From SZUA-35 sp963781035 (GTDB lineage: Bacteria > Actinomycetota > Acidimicrobiia > Acidimicrobiales > SZUA-35), in assembly GCA_963781035.1 (NCBI GenBank), contig CAWAEN010000007.1, forward strand, positions 186,001 through 250,000: a stretch of 64,000 nucleotides of DNA, read 5' to 3'. The translations under genes were made by a program, and so were the position numbers. The notes under the pieces are model-generated. The model saw only the letters and a program-made list of their open reading frames with translations. It was not told the DNA's origin and did no database searches. Of this stretch, positions 1 through 7,002 are shown piece after piece (the stretch's first letter is position 1; every line of letters starts with the position of its first letter).

Positions 1-270
1 AATCCTCGCCAGGGCAGTCTCGACTGCCAGCTCATCGCCGTCAGAGCGTCGAAGGCCGGCGGCCTCGACCCTGTGGCCGACGCTCTTCGCGAAGTACTCG
101 AGACTCTTCTCGACGAGGTCGTCCGCGTTCTCCTGGAAGCCGAACGGGGTGTCGAGCATCACGGCGTCGACGGGTGGCTCGAGCCGCTCGAAGATCGTCC
201 GGTGGGGCTTCGTCATGGTCGGGGCTGTTTCGCCTGATCCCATGATCACGAGGAGTCGTGGCTGCGTCAC
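1..270 (-). CDS. Peptidase S51 / cyanophycinase-like (type 1 glutamine amidotransferase-fold) protein, N-terminal fragment
   Basis: Ninety codons run from a GTG at 270 off the left edge with no stop, so this is the N-terminal part only. It opens with a hydrophobic beta-strand and a turn (PRLLVIMGSGETAPTM, residues 3-18), followed by TIFERL, AVMLDTPFGFQENAD and a KSLEYFAK helix. This resembles actinobacterial proteins with the class-I glutamine-amidotransferase-like fold of the S51/cyanophycinase group, in which a nucleophile serine or cysteine would lie further downstream, outside the window. The GTG is chosen because a TACCCT hexamer ends 7 nt upstream. The gene is divergent from the secreted hydrolase at 351. 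The family call rests on the opening motif alone, and the substrate is unknown. Confidence 0.5.
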   Translation of the reverse strand, partial: MTQPRLLVIMGSGETAPTMTKPHRTIFERLEPPVDAVMLDTPFGFQENADDLVEKSLEYFAKSVGHRVEAAGLRRSDGDELAVETALARI

Positions 271-277
271 CGGGCCG

Positions 278-283
278 AGGGTA
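278..283 (-). promoter_or_regulatory. -10-like hexamer TACCCT, leaderless arrangement
   Basis: TACCCT on the minus strand ends 7 nt before the GTG at 270, so transcription would start at or next to the start codon. It fits the TAnnnT pattern repeated before many genes here. No clear -35 is visible. Confidence 0.4.
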
Positions 284-338
284 TCGGCCGGTTCGGTTGC
301 GGGCCGGACCCTGCGCCAGATGCCTCTTCGCCCACGAC

Positions 339-344
339 TAGCCT
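339..344 (+). promoter_or_regulatory. -10-like hexamer TAGCCT, leaderless arrangement
   Basis: TAGCCT ends 6 nt before the GTG at 351. It shares the 80-bp divergent region with the minus-strand hexamer at 278-283. Confidence 0.45.
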
Positions 345-350
345 TGGTCG

Positions 351-2114
351 GTGCGTCGCTCTCCCGTGTACCTTGCCGCCCTGGTGTCGATGCTCATCGC
401 TGCGGGGTGCACCAGCGGCGATGAGTCGTCGACCGGCGAGGTCACGACCACCGAACCCCCGACCTCCGAGGCAGCGGAGGACCAACCCACCACCTCGATC
501 GACGCCGAGATCGACCGCCCTGCGTCCGAGATCGGCGGCTTCGTGCCCGAGCCGCTCGACTGGTCGGAGTGCGATGCATTCGAGTGTGCGACGCTCGAGG
601 TGCCGCTCGACTACACCGACGTCGAGGGAGATCGGATCGAGATCTCGGTGATCCGGGCTCCGACCACCGGCGACCGGATCGGCTCGGTGGTGCTGAACCC
701 GGGCGGGCCCGGTGGTTCCGGTGTCGACTATCTGCGCATCGCCTCGGTCACGCTGCCGTCCGAACTGCAGTCCAGATTCGATCTGGTCGGCTTCGACCCC
801 AGGGGTGTCGGCGCCAGCTCCGCGATCGATTGCGACCTCCAATTCGACGACGAGATCGACCTCCTCGAGCTCGGCGACGATGCTGGATGGCAGGCGTTGG
901 TGGCCGAGGAAGAGGAGCAGCTCACCGACTGCAGCGGCGCCGACCTCGCTCCATACGTCGGCACCAACAACGCCGCCCGAGACCTGGATGTCCTGCGGGC
1001 GGCGCTCGGCGACGAGAAACTCACCTACATCGGCTACAGCTACGGCACCCGCCTCGGGGCGACCTACGCCGAGTTGTTCCCCCAGAACGTCCGAGCCCTC
1101 GTGCTCGACGCCGCCGTTCTCCCGAACAGCGATCTCAACGCCCTGGAACGGGCGCAGGCTGCAGGCTTCGATCTGGCGTTCGAGAACTTCGCTGCCGCGT
1201 GCGACAACGATCCGGACTGCCTGCTCACCGACATCGGGCCCACCATCGAGGTGATCGATGCCCTCCAGGCCGAGATAGAAGCCACCGGTCCGCTGTCGGT
1301 CGATGGCGGTCGACAGTTGACCTCTGGCGAGTTCACGTATGCGATCGTGGCTTCGCTCTACAGCGTCGACTCCTGGCCGATTCTGATCGAGGGACTGTTC
1401 GTGGCCGACACGCTGGCCGACGGAACCATCCTCCAGTTCCTGGCCGACTCCTATCTCGATCGGCAGCCGGACGGCACCTACTCGAACTCGAGCGAGGCCA
1501 ATCGATTCATCAATTGTGCCGATGACCCGACCCGGCTGACCATCGACGAGACTCGGGCCGCCGTCACCGAGTCCGGCTCGCAGTCTGACTACTTCGGTGG
1601 CATCTTCTGGTCGAACGCCGGGTGTGTGTTCACCCCGGATCCGATCGACCCGCTGCGCATCGGGCCGGCCGAAGGGGCGCCCCCGATCCTGGTCATCGGC
1701 AACACCGGAGATCCGGCCACGCCGTATCAGTGGAGCGAGCAGCTCGCGAGCACCCTCGCCTCGGGGGTGCTGTACACCGTCGAAGGCGAAGGGCACACGG
1801 CCTATGGCACCTTCGATTGCCTCGAAGCGGATGTCACCGCCTACCTGGTCGACCTCGTCGTTCCGCAGGACCGGTCCTGCACGGCCAACGCCACCAACGA
1901 CTTCTTTCCGCCGAGCGGCGAGAGTCAGATCGATCTGATCATCGGGTTCTTCGACTGCCTGATCGAGCAGGGGCTCGACATCGACCCGGTCACGACGGCA
2001 GACATCCTGGCCGATCCGACGGGCGAGAAACTCTTTGCTGACGTCGACCCAGCCGATCCGAACACTGCGGGAGCCATTCTCGCCTGCCAGTCCTTCCTTG
2101 CCGACCTGATCTGA
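351..2114 (+). CDS. Secreted lipoprotein alpha/beta-hydrolase, tripeptidyl aminopeptidase type (TAP-like C-terminal domain)
   Basis: The 587-residue protein begins with a signal peptide ending in a lipobox (LIAAGC, lipidated Cys20). An acidic Ser/Thr-rich linker follows, then a hydrolase domain. The nucleophile elbow GYSYG puts the catalytic Ser near 230. An oxyanion-type NPGGPGGSG segment lies near 115, the acid Asp near 454 (NTGDPATP) and the His near 482 (EGEGHTAYG). The order, spacing and late Asp/His match Streptomyces SlpD/SlpE-like peptidases (abhydrolase plus TAP C-terminal domain), which trim peptides or hydrolyse esters outside the membrane. Many Cys residues suggest an exported, disulfide-bonded enzyme. 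The GTG start is supported by a TAGCCT hexamer 6 nt upstream. The exact substrate cannot be read from sequence. Confidence 0.85.
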   Translation: MRRSPVYLAALVSMLIAAGCTSGDESSTGEVTTTEPPTSEAAEDQPTTSIDAEIDRPASEIGGFVPEPLDWSECDAFECATLEVPLDYTDVEGDRIEISVIRAPTTGDRIGSVVLNPGGPGGSGVDYLRIASVTLPSELQSRFDLVGFDPRGVGASSAIDCDLQFDDEIDLLELGDDAGWQALVAEEEEQLTDCSGADLAPYVGTNNAARDLDVLRAALGDEKLTYIGYSYGTRLGATYAELFPQNVRALVLDAAVLPNSDLNALERAQAAGFDLAFENFAAACDNDPDCLLTDIGPTIEVIDALQAEIEATGPLSVDGGRQLTSGEFTYAIVASLYSVDSWPILIEGLFVADTLADGTILQFLADSYLDRQPDGTYSNSSEANRFINCADDPTRLTIDETRAAVTESGSQSDYFGGIFWSNAGCVFTPDPIDPLRIGPAEGAPPILVIGNTGDPATPYQWSEQLASTLASGVLYTVEGEGHTAYGTFDCLEADVTAYLVDLVVPQDRSCTANATNDFFPPSGESQIDLIIGFFDCLIEQGLDIDPVTTADILADPTGEKLFADVDPADPNTAGAILACQSFLADLI

Positions 2115-2190
2115 CCGTGCCCGATTGGGGGGTCGGAGCTTCACATTCACAACTCGTCCTCCGGCCGTCCGACCCGGCGGACGACCCGCA

Positions 2191-2196
2191 TAGGCT
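2191..2196 (+). promoter_or_regulatory. -10-like hexamer TAGGCT, leaderless arrangement
   Basis: TAGGCT ends 6 nt before the GTG at 2203. No Shine-Dalgarno sequence can fit between it and the start codon. Confidence 0.45.
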
Positions 2197-2202
2197 TGCA
2201 CG

Positions 2203-3018
2203 GTGCTGCCACGACTCATTGCCACGGACATGGACGGAACGCTGCTCGGGGCGAGCCACGTCGTGGAGCGCCCCAACATCGATGCGCTCGATCGGGCTGC
2301 TCGGCACGGCATCGAAGTGGTCGTCGCCACCGGTCGAAGCCATTGGTCTGCGCTGCGGCTCTTGGAGGAGATGCCGTTCGTTCGCTGGCACCTCTGCTCG
2401 AACGGAGCGACGGTCTACGACGGTCACAGCGGCGCCGTCGTGCGATCACACGCCATCCAGATGTCCGTGATGGACTCGGCGATCGAGTCGATCGTCGATG
2501 CGTTTCCCTCGGTTGGTTTCGCCTACGAGACCCCGGAAGGAATCCACTACACGCAGCGGTTCGTCGAGAACCGGGTGCTCGCCAATCCGACCGTCATCGT
2601 CAAGGACACCGTGCCAGAGCCGGACTCCATCGACGGTCAACCGGTGGTGAAGCTCATGGTCTCGCATCCCGAGATGGTCCAGATCGAATGGCTCGATGCA
2701 CTGATCCCGGTGGTGCCGGATGGGCTGCATCTGTCGACCTCTGGATCCGATTTCATCGAGATCTCCGCTCCCGGGGCCGACAAAGGGCTCGCGCTCGCCG
2801 ATCTCTGCGCCGATCTCGGCGTCGAGGCCGGCGAGGTGGCGACCTTCGGTGATCACACGAACGACCTCGGCATGCTCACCTGGGCCGGATGGGGTTTTGC
2901 GATGGCGAACGCCGTCGATCGTGCGCTTGCCGCCACCGATCTTCGGGCACCCCATCATGCCGAGCACGGCGTGGCCCACGTCGTCAACCAGATCTTGGAC
3001 CAAGCCGGTCTCGACTAG
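2203..3018 (+). CDS. HAD-superfamily phosphatase, Cof/YbjI-like
   Basis: The protein has 271 residues. Motif I is DMDGTLLG (nucleophile Asp9, general acid Asp11). Motif II is the Thr in VVATGRS near residue 45, and motif IV is GDHTNDLGML near 217-226. The large insert between motifs II and III is the C2 cap of Cof-type HAD phosphatases, which dephosphorylate sugar phosphates, nucleotides or cofactors such as FMN or PLP in the cytosol. Length is normal for the family. The GTG start is fixed by the TAGGCT hexamer just upstream. It ends 10 bp before the next gene but that gene has its own -10-like element, so they may be separate units. The specific substrate is unknown. Confidence 0.85.
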   Translation: MLPRLIATDMDGTLLGASHVVERPNIDALDRAARHGIEVVVATGRSHWSALRLLEEMPFVRWHLCSNGATVYDGHSGAVVRSHAIQMSVMDSAIESIVDAFPSVGFAYETPEGIHYTQRFVENRVLANPTVIVKDTVPEPDSIDGQPVVKLMVSHPEMVQIEWLDALIPVVPDGLHLSTSGSDFIEISAPGADKGLALADLCADLGVEAGEVATFGDHTNDLGMLTWAGWGFAMANAVDRALAATDLRAPHHAEHGVAHVVNQILDQAGLD

Positions 3019-3021
3019 CAT
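3016..3021 (+). promoter_or_regulatory. -10-like hexamer TAGCAT, leaderless arrangement
   Basis: TAGCAT ends 7 nt before the ATG at 3029 and overlaps the stop codon of the preceding HAD gene. Confidence 0.45.
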
Positions 3022-3028
3022 CGTCGAC

Positions 3029-4027
3029 ATGGTTGCGAGTCTCGTTCCGCCGCCGGAGCACCTCCCCGATGTGCTCCCGACCGACCGCTTGAACGAGCGG
3101 GCGAAACCGGTTCGCGAGCTTCGGGACGAACTGCGCAGCATCAACGACGTCGGCAATGCCTTCACCGTCGTTGGAGCGTTGTTCTGGTCGTTCGGAGTCG
3201 TGATCGCGGCCGGCGTGGTGAACACGTGGTGGTCATACCTGCTCGGGTTCGTGTTCATGGCCCGCGGGCATGTCTGCCTCAACATCCTCGGACACGAGGC
3301 AGCACACCGTCTGCTCTTCTCCCATCGGCCGCTCAACGATGCCGTCGGGCGTTGGGTCCTGGCGTACCCGAGCTTCCAAGCGCTCCTCGCGTATCGTCGC
3401 TCACACTTCGCCCACCACCGCGACGAGCTGGGTCCGGACGAGCCGGATCTGAGCCTCTACAGCGGCTATCCGATCCCGCGCGACTCGTGGCGGCGGAAGC
3501 TTCGGCGGGACATCACCGGCGTCAGTGCCTACAAGAACTTCCGTGGCCTGTTCCGAGCTCTTCGCAAGGGAGCGCGCGAAGCACAGCAGATCGCGTTCGT
3601 GCAGGTGGTGCTGCTCGGCGCGTCGATCGCGGTGCAGCGGCCCCTCATGTATGTGATCTGGGTGCTCAGTTGGTCGACGTTGTGGCGAGTGTCGAATCGC
3701 CTCCGTTCGATCGCTGAACACGGCGGCATGATCCGGTCGAAGGACCGTCGGCTCACGACCCACGTGATCCGGCAGAGTCGAATCGCCCGTTTCTGGATGG
3801 TGCCGTACAACACCGGCTGGCATCTCGCCCATCACGTCGACATGGGTGTGCCGTGGCGCAACCTCCCCCGCCTGCACAGCGAACTCGTACGCGCCGGCTG
3901 GGTCACCGAGGCGCTCGAGTATCCGACCTACCGCTCGTTCTGGAAGGCAGCGTCGAGTGGGACGGTGAAGCAGCCGGATGTGGTCGGGGCCGGCACGGGC
4001 GTGTCGAGCATGCTCAACTTCGACTGA
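3029..4027 (+). CDS. Membrane fatty acid desaturase family protein
   Basis: This 332-residue protein has the three histidine boxes of membrane di-iron desaturases: HEAAH (89-93), HFAHH near 126 and HLAHH near 265. Hydrophobic segments occur around residues 50-90 and 190-220. Such enzymes use O2 and reductant to place a double bond (or hydroxyl) in acyl chains or carotenoid-like lipids at the inner membrane. ATG at 3029 is preferred over upstream in-frame codons because those would overlap the HAD gene and a TAGCAT hexamer sits 7 nt before it. No ferredoxin or reductase partner is adjacent. Regioselectivity cannot be predicted. Confidence 0.85.
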   Translation: MVASLVPPPEHLPDVLPTDRLNERAKPVRELRDELRSINDVGNAFTVVGALFWSFGVVIAAGVVNTWWSYLLGFVFMARGHVCLNILGHEAAHRLLFSHRPLNDAVGRWVLAYPSFQALLAYRRSHFAHHRDELGPDEPDLSLYSGYPIPRDSWRRKLRRDITGVSAYKNFRGLFRALRKGAREAQQIAFVQVVLLGASIAVQRPLMYVIWVLSWSTLWRVSNRLRSIAEHGGMIRSKDRRLTTHVIRQSRIARFWMVPYNTGWHLAHHVDMGVPWRNLPRLHSELVRAGWVTEALEYPTYRSFWKAASSGTVKQPDVVGAGTGVSSMLNFD

Positions 4028-4053
4028 CGGGACACACCACGACCGGATCGAAA

Positions 4054-4092
4054 ATCGGACCGAATGCTCAAACTCGTGGGCTCGGGTCCGAT
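4054..4092 (+). promoter_or_regulatory. Stem-loop upstream of the GAF gene
   Basis: ATCGGACC (4054-4061) and GGTCCGAT (4085-4092) form a perfect 8-bp stem with a 23-nt loop, ending 8 nt before the ATG at 4101. It could be a weak terminator for the desaturase gene or a translational control element; there is no U-tract. A 17-nt near-direct repeat (GGGACACAYCACGACCG) flanks it at 4029 and 4103. Confidence 0.3.
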
Positions 4093-4100
4093 CGTGTGGC

Positions 4101-4610
4101 ATGGGACACATCACGACCGAGACCGACATCGTCGTCGATCGGGGTCGCGTCGGGCCGGCGCTCGACGGTGTCGCCCGGACGGTTGTCCGCGACCTGTCGG
4201 TGACGTGTGCTCTCGTCACGGCCAACGAAGGTCGAGGTCGACGGTTGTTGTCGTCAGCGGGTTCGGATCCCCTCGGGCATCTCCGGGGGCTGAGCAGTAC
4301 GGCCTTCCCCCGAGACGCCTCCTCGATCCAGGTCTCCGAACCTGTACTCGGTCGGTGGTCGAGCACGGTTCCGGCCCACGCTGCCGTGCGGATCCTGCTT
4401 GCCGACGAAGCCGTCACCGCCGTGTTGTGGGCCGTCAATGACAACAGGCGGTGGTTCGACCACGACGAGTTCCATCATCTCCGACTGTTGGCCGACCGGG
4501 CTGAAGCGCTGATCGAGGCGGAGCCTGCGATCACGCTCGAGACCGAGCTGGTCGACGCCCGCTCCGGTTCGAGAGACTATTCGCCGGTTGCGTCGCCTGC
4601 GCTCAGTTGA
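4101..4610 (+). CDS. Small stand-alone GAF-like domain protein
   Basis: This 169-residue cytosolic protein consists of one putative GAF-type sensory domain. From about residue 20 the pattern is an opening helix (LDGVARTVV), then strands (TCALVTANE), a GRGRRLLSSAG turn, PVLGRWSSTVPAHAAVRI, ILLADEAVTAVLWAV, and a closing RWFDHDEFHHLRLLADRA helix. The last segment is typical of GAF domains, where the helix after the FDDEDL-like motif carries aliphatic residues. No kinase, cyclase or DNA-binding domain is attached. The ligand is unknown. ATG at 4101 is chosen because upstream in-frame codons would run into the desaturase gene. Its stop overlaps the convergent flavodoxin stop by 8 bp. Confidence 0.55.
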   Translation: MGHITTETDIVVDRGRVGPALDGVARTVVRDLSVTCALVTANEGRGRRLLSSAGSDPLGHLRGLSSTAFPRDASSIQVSEPVLGRWSSTVPAHAAVRILLADEAVTAVLWAVNDNRRWFDHDEFHHLRLLADRAEALIEAEPAITLETELVDARSGSRDYSPVASPALS

Positions 4611-5040
4611 GGGCGCCGTCGGCCTCGAGCACACCGACGAGACGGTCGACGAACTCGATCGCTTGTTCGTCGATCTTGTTCCGCTTGATCGCCATTCCGC
4701 CGACGACATCACCACCACGACGCTCGACGATGCCAGAGAGCTTCTCGAGTGTCTTGCCGGTTTCGAGGGCGTAGGTGCAGTAGACCGCAGCCTTCTTGCC
4801 GTTGATCACCGGAAGATCGATGAGCCGCCGCACGCCGGCCGGCTTCTGCCCGAAGAGGAACAGCCCGTCGACCCAGGACCCCACCACGACGAGGTCGGAT
4901 TCGCTGAGCTGTTGGAGATCGATCGCCTTGATCGAGCAGGACACGGTCTCGATTCCGGAACGGTTGAGCTCGGCGGCGATCTTGTCGCCGGCTTTGCGGG
5001 TGTTGCCGGTGAGCGACTCGTAGATGACGGTGGCCTTCAT
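4603..5040 (-). CDS. Flavodoxin-domain protein
   Basis: This 145-residue protein fits the short flavodoxin fold. After VIYESL comes the FMN phosphate-binding loop SLTGNT (residues 9-14). DLVVVGSWVDG near 55 and CTYALETGKT near 90 correspond to the loops that usually contact the isoalloxazine ring. It is likely a one-domain electron carrier or flavin-dependent reductase in the cytosol. The ATG at 5040 is chosen over a further upstream in-frame start because it begins directly with the first beta-strand. A TACGCT hexamer ends 8 nt before it. It is divergent from the SelW-like selenoprotein across only 55 bp, which suggests a shared redox role, though that is inference. Confidence 0.75.
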   Translation of the reverse strand: MKATVIYESLTGNTRKAGDKIAAELNRSGIETVSCSIKAIDLQQLSESDLVVVGSWVDGLFLFGQKPAGVRRLIDLPVINGKKAAVYCTYALETGKTLEKLSGIVERRGGDVVGGMAIKRNKIDEQAIEFVDRLVGVLEADGALN

Positions 5041-5048
5041 GGCAGCCG

Positions 5049-5054
5049 AGCGTA
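5049..5054 (-). promoter_or_regulatory. -10-like hexamer TACGCT before the flavodoxin gene
   Basis: TACGCT on the minus strand ends 8 nt before the ATG at 5040, leaving at most a 1-2 nt leader. Confidence 0.4.
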
Positions 5055-5082
5055 GTCGACGAGTCCCGCTCACATGGTCGAC

Positions 5083-5088
5083 TAGCCT
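5083..5088 (+). promoter_or_regulatory. -10-like hexamer TAGCCT before the selenoprotein gene
   Basis: TAGCCT ends 7 nt before the ATG at 5096. It independently supports 5096 as the true start, which places the UGA inside the gene. Confidence 0.45.
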
Positions 5089-5095
5089 CGGTCAC

Positions 5096-5371
5096 ATGAG
5101 TGACCAGCGCTACCGAATCTCGATCACCTATTGCGTTCCCTGAGACTATTCCGACCGCGCCGTGAGCGCGGTGAACGATCTGCTCGGCAACTACCAGCAC
5201 CTCATCGACGACCTCCTGATCGTCACCGGAAGGGCGGGGGTGTTCGACGTCGTCGTCAACGACGAGACCATCTACTCCAAGGCGGAGACCGGTCGCCATG
5301 CCAACCCGGGTGAGGTGCTCGATCTGTTCACGGCGATCGTCGGTCCAGACGTGCCTCGCTACGGCACCTGA
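5096..5371 (+). CDS. selW: SelW/Rdx-family selenoprotein (CxxU, UGA read as selenocysteine)
   Basis: Reading from ATG 5096 through the in-frame UGA at 5141-5143 gives a 91-residue thioredoxin-like protein with the motif Cys13-Val-Pro-Sec16 directly after the first beta-strand (YRISITY). This is the position of the CxxC/CxxU redox centre in the SelW/SelT/SelH (Rdx) family. The rest also fits: a helix (SAVNDLLG), GRAGVFDVVVND, a YSKAETGRH turn and a closing EVLDLF helix. A SECIS-like hairpin follows the UGA at a permitted distance. The only alternative start, GTG 5162, would delete the first strand and the redox centre. Family role: selenol-based thiol oxidoreductase, often glutathione- or thioredoxin-linked. 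No Sec biosynthesis gene is in the window. Confidence 0.75.
5154..5172 (+). promoter_or_regulatory. Candidate bacterial SECIS element
   Basis: ACCGCGC (5154-5160) and GCGCGGT (5166-5172) form a perfect 7-bp stem with loop CGTGA. The apical loop begins 17 nt after the UGA, inside the 16-37 nt window used for bacterial SECIS elements, and has G at loop position 2 as the bacterial consensus requires. It lies wholly in the coding region, as expected for bacteria. Confidence 0.6.
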
Positions 5372-5390
5372 CGTCGGGGTGCGCTGACCA

Positions 5391-6233
5391 TTGCTCGACG
5401 AATGGATCGCTGTCGACGATCCCGACGATCCCCGGCTCGACATCTTCCAGGGCCTGCGTGACCACATCCTCCGGCAGGAGCGGGAACTTCCCGACGGCGA
5501 CATGGCCGGCGTGTTCATCTCCGAAGGCGACATCGTCGTCGAGCGAGCCTTGGCTGCCGGTTACGAGCTCGTCTCGATACTCGTCGACGCCAAACGAACT
5601 CGCCCACTCCCCGGTGCGGTCGACACCGTGGTGCCGATTTATGCCGCCGGGCCGGACGTGCTCATTCGTATCACCGGCTACCACCTGCACCGCGGAGCAC
5701 TGGCGTGTTTCAAGCGGCGCCCGGTTCCCTCAGCCGCCGAGGTGATCGCCGACGCCGATCCCCGGACCGTCGTCGTCCTCGAGAACATCAACAACCCCAC
5801 CAACATGGGTGTGATCTTGCGCTGTGCTGCCGGTCTCGGCATCGACGCCTTCTTCTGCGATCCCACCTGCAGCGATCCCCTCTACCGCCGGTCCGGGAGA
5901 GTCTCCATGGGTGAGGCCTATGCCCTCCCCTATGCCAGGCTCGATCGCTTCCCCGAAGGCCTCGGCGTTCTCCGAGATCACGGATTCCAGCTGCTCGCCC
6001 TCACGCCAGGGACGGATGCCATCGCCCTCGAAGAGCTCCGCTTCGGTGAGCAGGAACGACTCGCCATCCTGCTGGGGGCCGAGGGCCCGGGTTTGAGCAG
6101 CGGCGTGTTGGAGGCCGTTGATCAGCGCGTTCGTATTTCCATGTCCGGCACCGTCGACTCCATCAATGTCGGGTCGGCGGCGGCGGTCGCCTTCTACGGC
6201 GTCCAACAGAGTCGTCGCCAGATCGCTGGTTGA
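5391..6233 (+). CDS. TrmH/SpoU-family RNA 2'-O-ribose methyltransferase
   Basis: This 280-residue SPOUT enzyme uses SAM to methylate a ribose 2'-OH in rRNA or tRNA. The three SpoU motifs are clear: motif 1 NPTNMGVILR near 126-135, motif 2 ILLGAEGPGLS near 222-232, and motif 3 MSGTVDSINVGSAAAV near 246-261, whose knot binds SAM. The first ~100 residues resemble the L30e-like substrate-binding domain that precedes the catalytic domain. An in-frame TGA lies two codons upstream of the TTG at 5391, so TTG is the earliest possible start. The gene lies 19 bp after the selenoprotein stop on the same strand and may be cotranscribed. The target nucleotide cannot be inferred. Confidence 0.88.
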   Translation: MLDEWIAVDDPDDPRLDIFQGLRDHILRQERELPDGDMAGVFISEGDIVVERALAAGYELVSILVDAKRTRPLPGAVDTVVPIYAAGPDVLIRITGYHLHRGALACFKRRPVPSAAEVIADADPRTVVVLENINNPTNMGVILRCAAGLGIDAFFCDPTCSDPLYRRSGRVSMGEAYALPYARLDRFPEGLGVLRDHGFQLLALTPGTDAIALEELRFGEQERLAILLGAEGPGLSSGVLEAVDQRVRISMSGTVDSINVGSAAAVAFYGVQQSRRQIAG

Positions 6234-6239
6234 CCCCGG

Positions 6240-6949
6240 GCTCTCGTCCCGTCGAGCGGCGGCACGGGCAGCCATGACCAATGCACCGAGAGCGGCATGG
6301 ACGTCATCGGCTGAATCGAGGCGGTCGGCGAAAGGAACCCGAGATTCCCTGGTTCCGGCCGGCTCGGTGACCGAGAGCGTGAGGCCGTAGCGATCGATTG
6401 CCCTCACCTCGGCGTGGAGCCGAGCCAACGGCCACCGAGCGTCTTGGCCAGGAGCAGGATCTGGTCGGCCAGCTTCTCGGCGACATCGAGGATGAAGTCG
6501 GGGCCCATGAGGACGAGTGGATCCGGTTCGGCACCGGCGACGTCGGCGGGACGCAGCCACCGCTCGTCCCCTTGGTCATCGGTGAGGCGCACTCGCGTCG
6601 GCTCGAGTCGGAGCCACGACCAGTCGAGCGACTCGATGGCGGTGCGAAGGTCCGGTCGTTTCTCGCAGATGGCATCGGTGAGCGCCACCTGCTGGATTCC
6701 CGGTACCGGGCGAAGGTCGCCCTGGATGAGGAGTCGGTCTCCCACGTTCATCGCGGCCCGAGTGTCGCGTCGACCTCGGCTCGAATGGGTGCTCAGATTC
6801 GAGACCACCATCACGGGAACGCCGGCAGCGTCTGCCACCATCGGAACGGGAGCAACGATGGGTCGACCGTCGATGTCGACGGTGGCCAGCATCCCCGTGC
6901 TGTTCGCGGCAAGGATCGTACGGGCGTGTTCTGCTTGACTCGGGCTCAC
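6240..6949 (-). CDS. HugZ-like FMN-binding pyridoxamine-phosphate-oxidase-fold protein with DUF2470, frame broken
   Basis: The first part (GTG 6949 to a stop at 6404) is a split-barrel FMN-binding domain: NSTGMLATVDIDGRP, VMVVSNLSTHS, RAAMNVGDRLLIQGD. The following DUF2470 domain continues in another frame (VRAIDRYGLTLSV, RVPFADRLDS, ALVMAARA) from about 6425 down to about 6240, so a one-base indel near 6420 splits it. The same two-domain order is found in HugZ/HutZ-like heme-handling proteins and many actinobacterial homologues that bind flavin or heme. The apparent early stop is therefore not the natural end. Beyond about 6240 the frame runs open into the opposite-strand methyltransferase, so the exact C-terminus is unclear. 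Confidence 0.7.
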
Positions 6950-6990
6950 CCAGAAGACAACGGCAGCTTCGACGGGTCCCTTGATTGGTT

Positions 6991-6996
6991 TACGAT
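6991..6996 (+). promoter_or_regulatory. -10-like hexamer TACGAT, leaderless arrangement
   Basis: TACGAT ends 6 nt before ATG 7003 and supports that codon over the TTG at 6985, which would lie upstream of the hexamer. Confidence 0.45.
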
Positions 6997-7002
6997 CGCT
7001 CC

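Noticed and set aside
267..2330. Long open frame antisense to the secreted hydrolase (687 codons)
   Set aside because: Composition is Arg/Gly/Val-rich without domains and mirrors the codon bias of the well-supported plus-strand gene; such antisense frames are expected at this GC content.
5162..5371. Short gene starting at GTG 5162
   Set aside because: It would lack the first beta-strand and the redox motif; the full Rdx reading from ATG 5096 through UGA explains the whole region.
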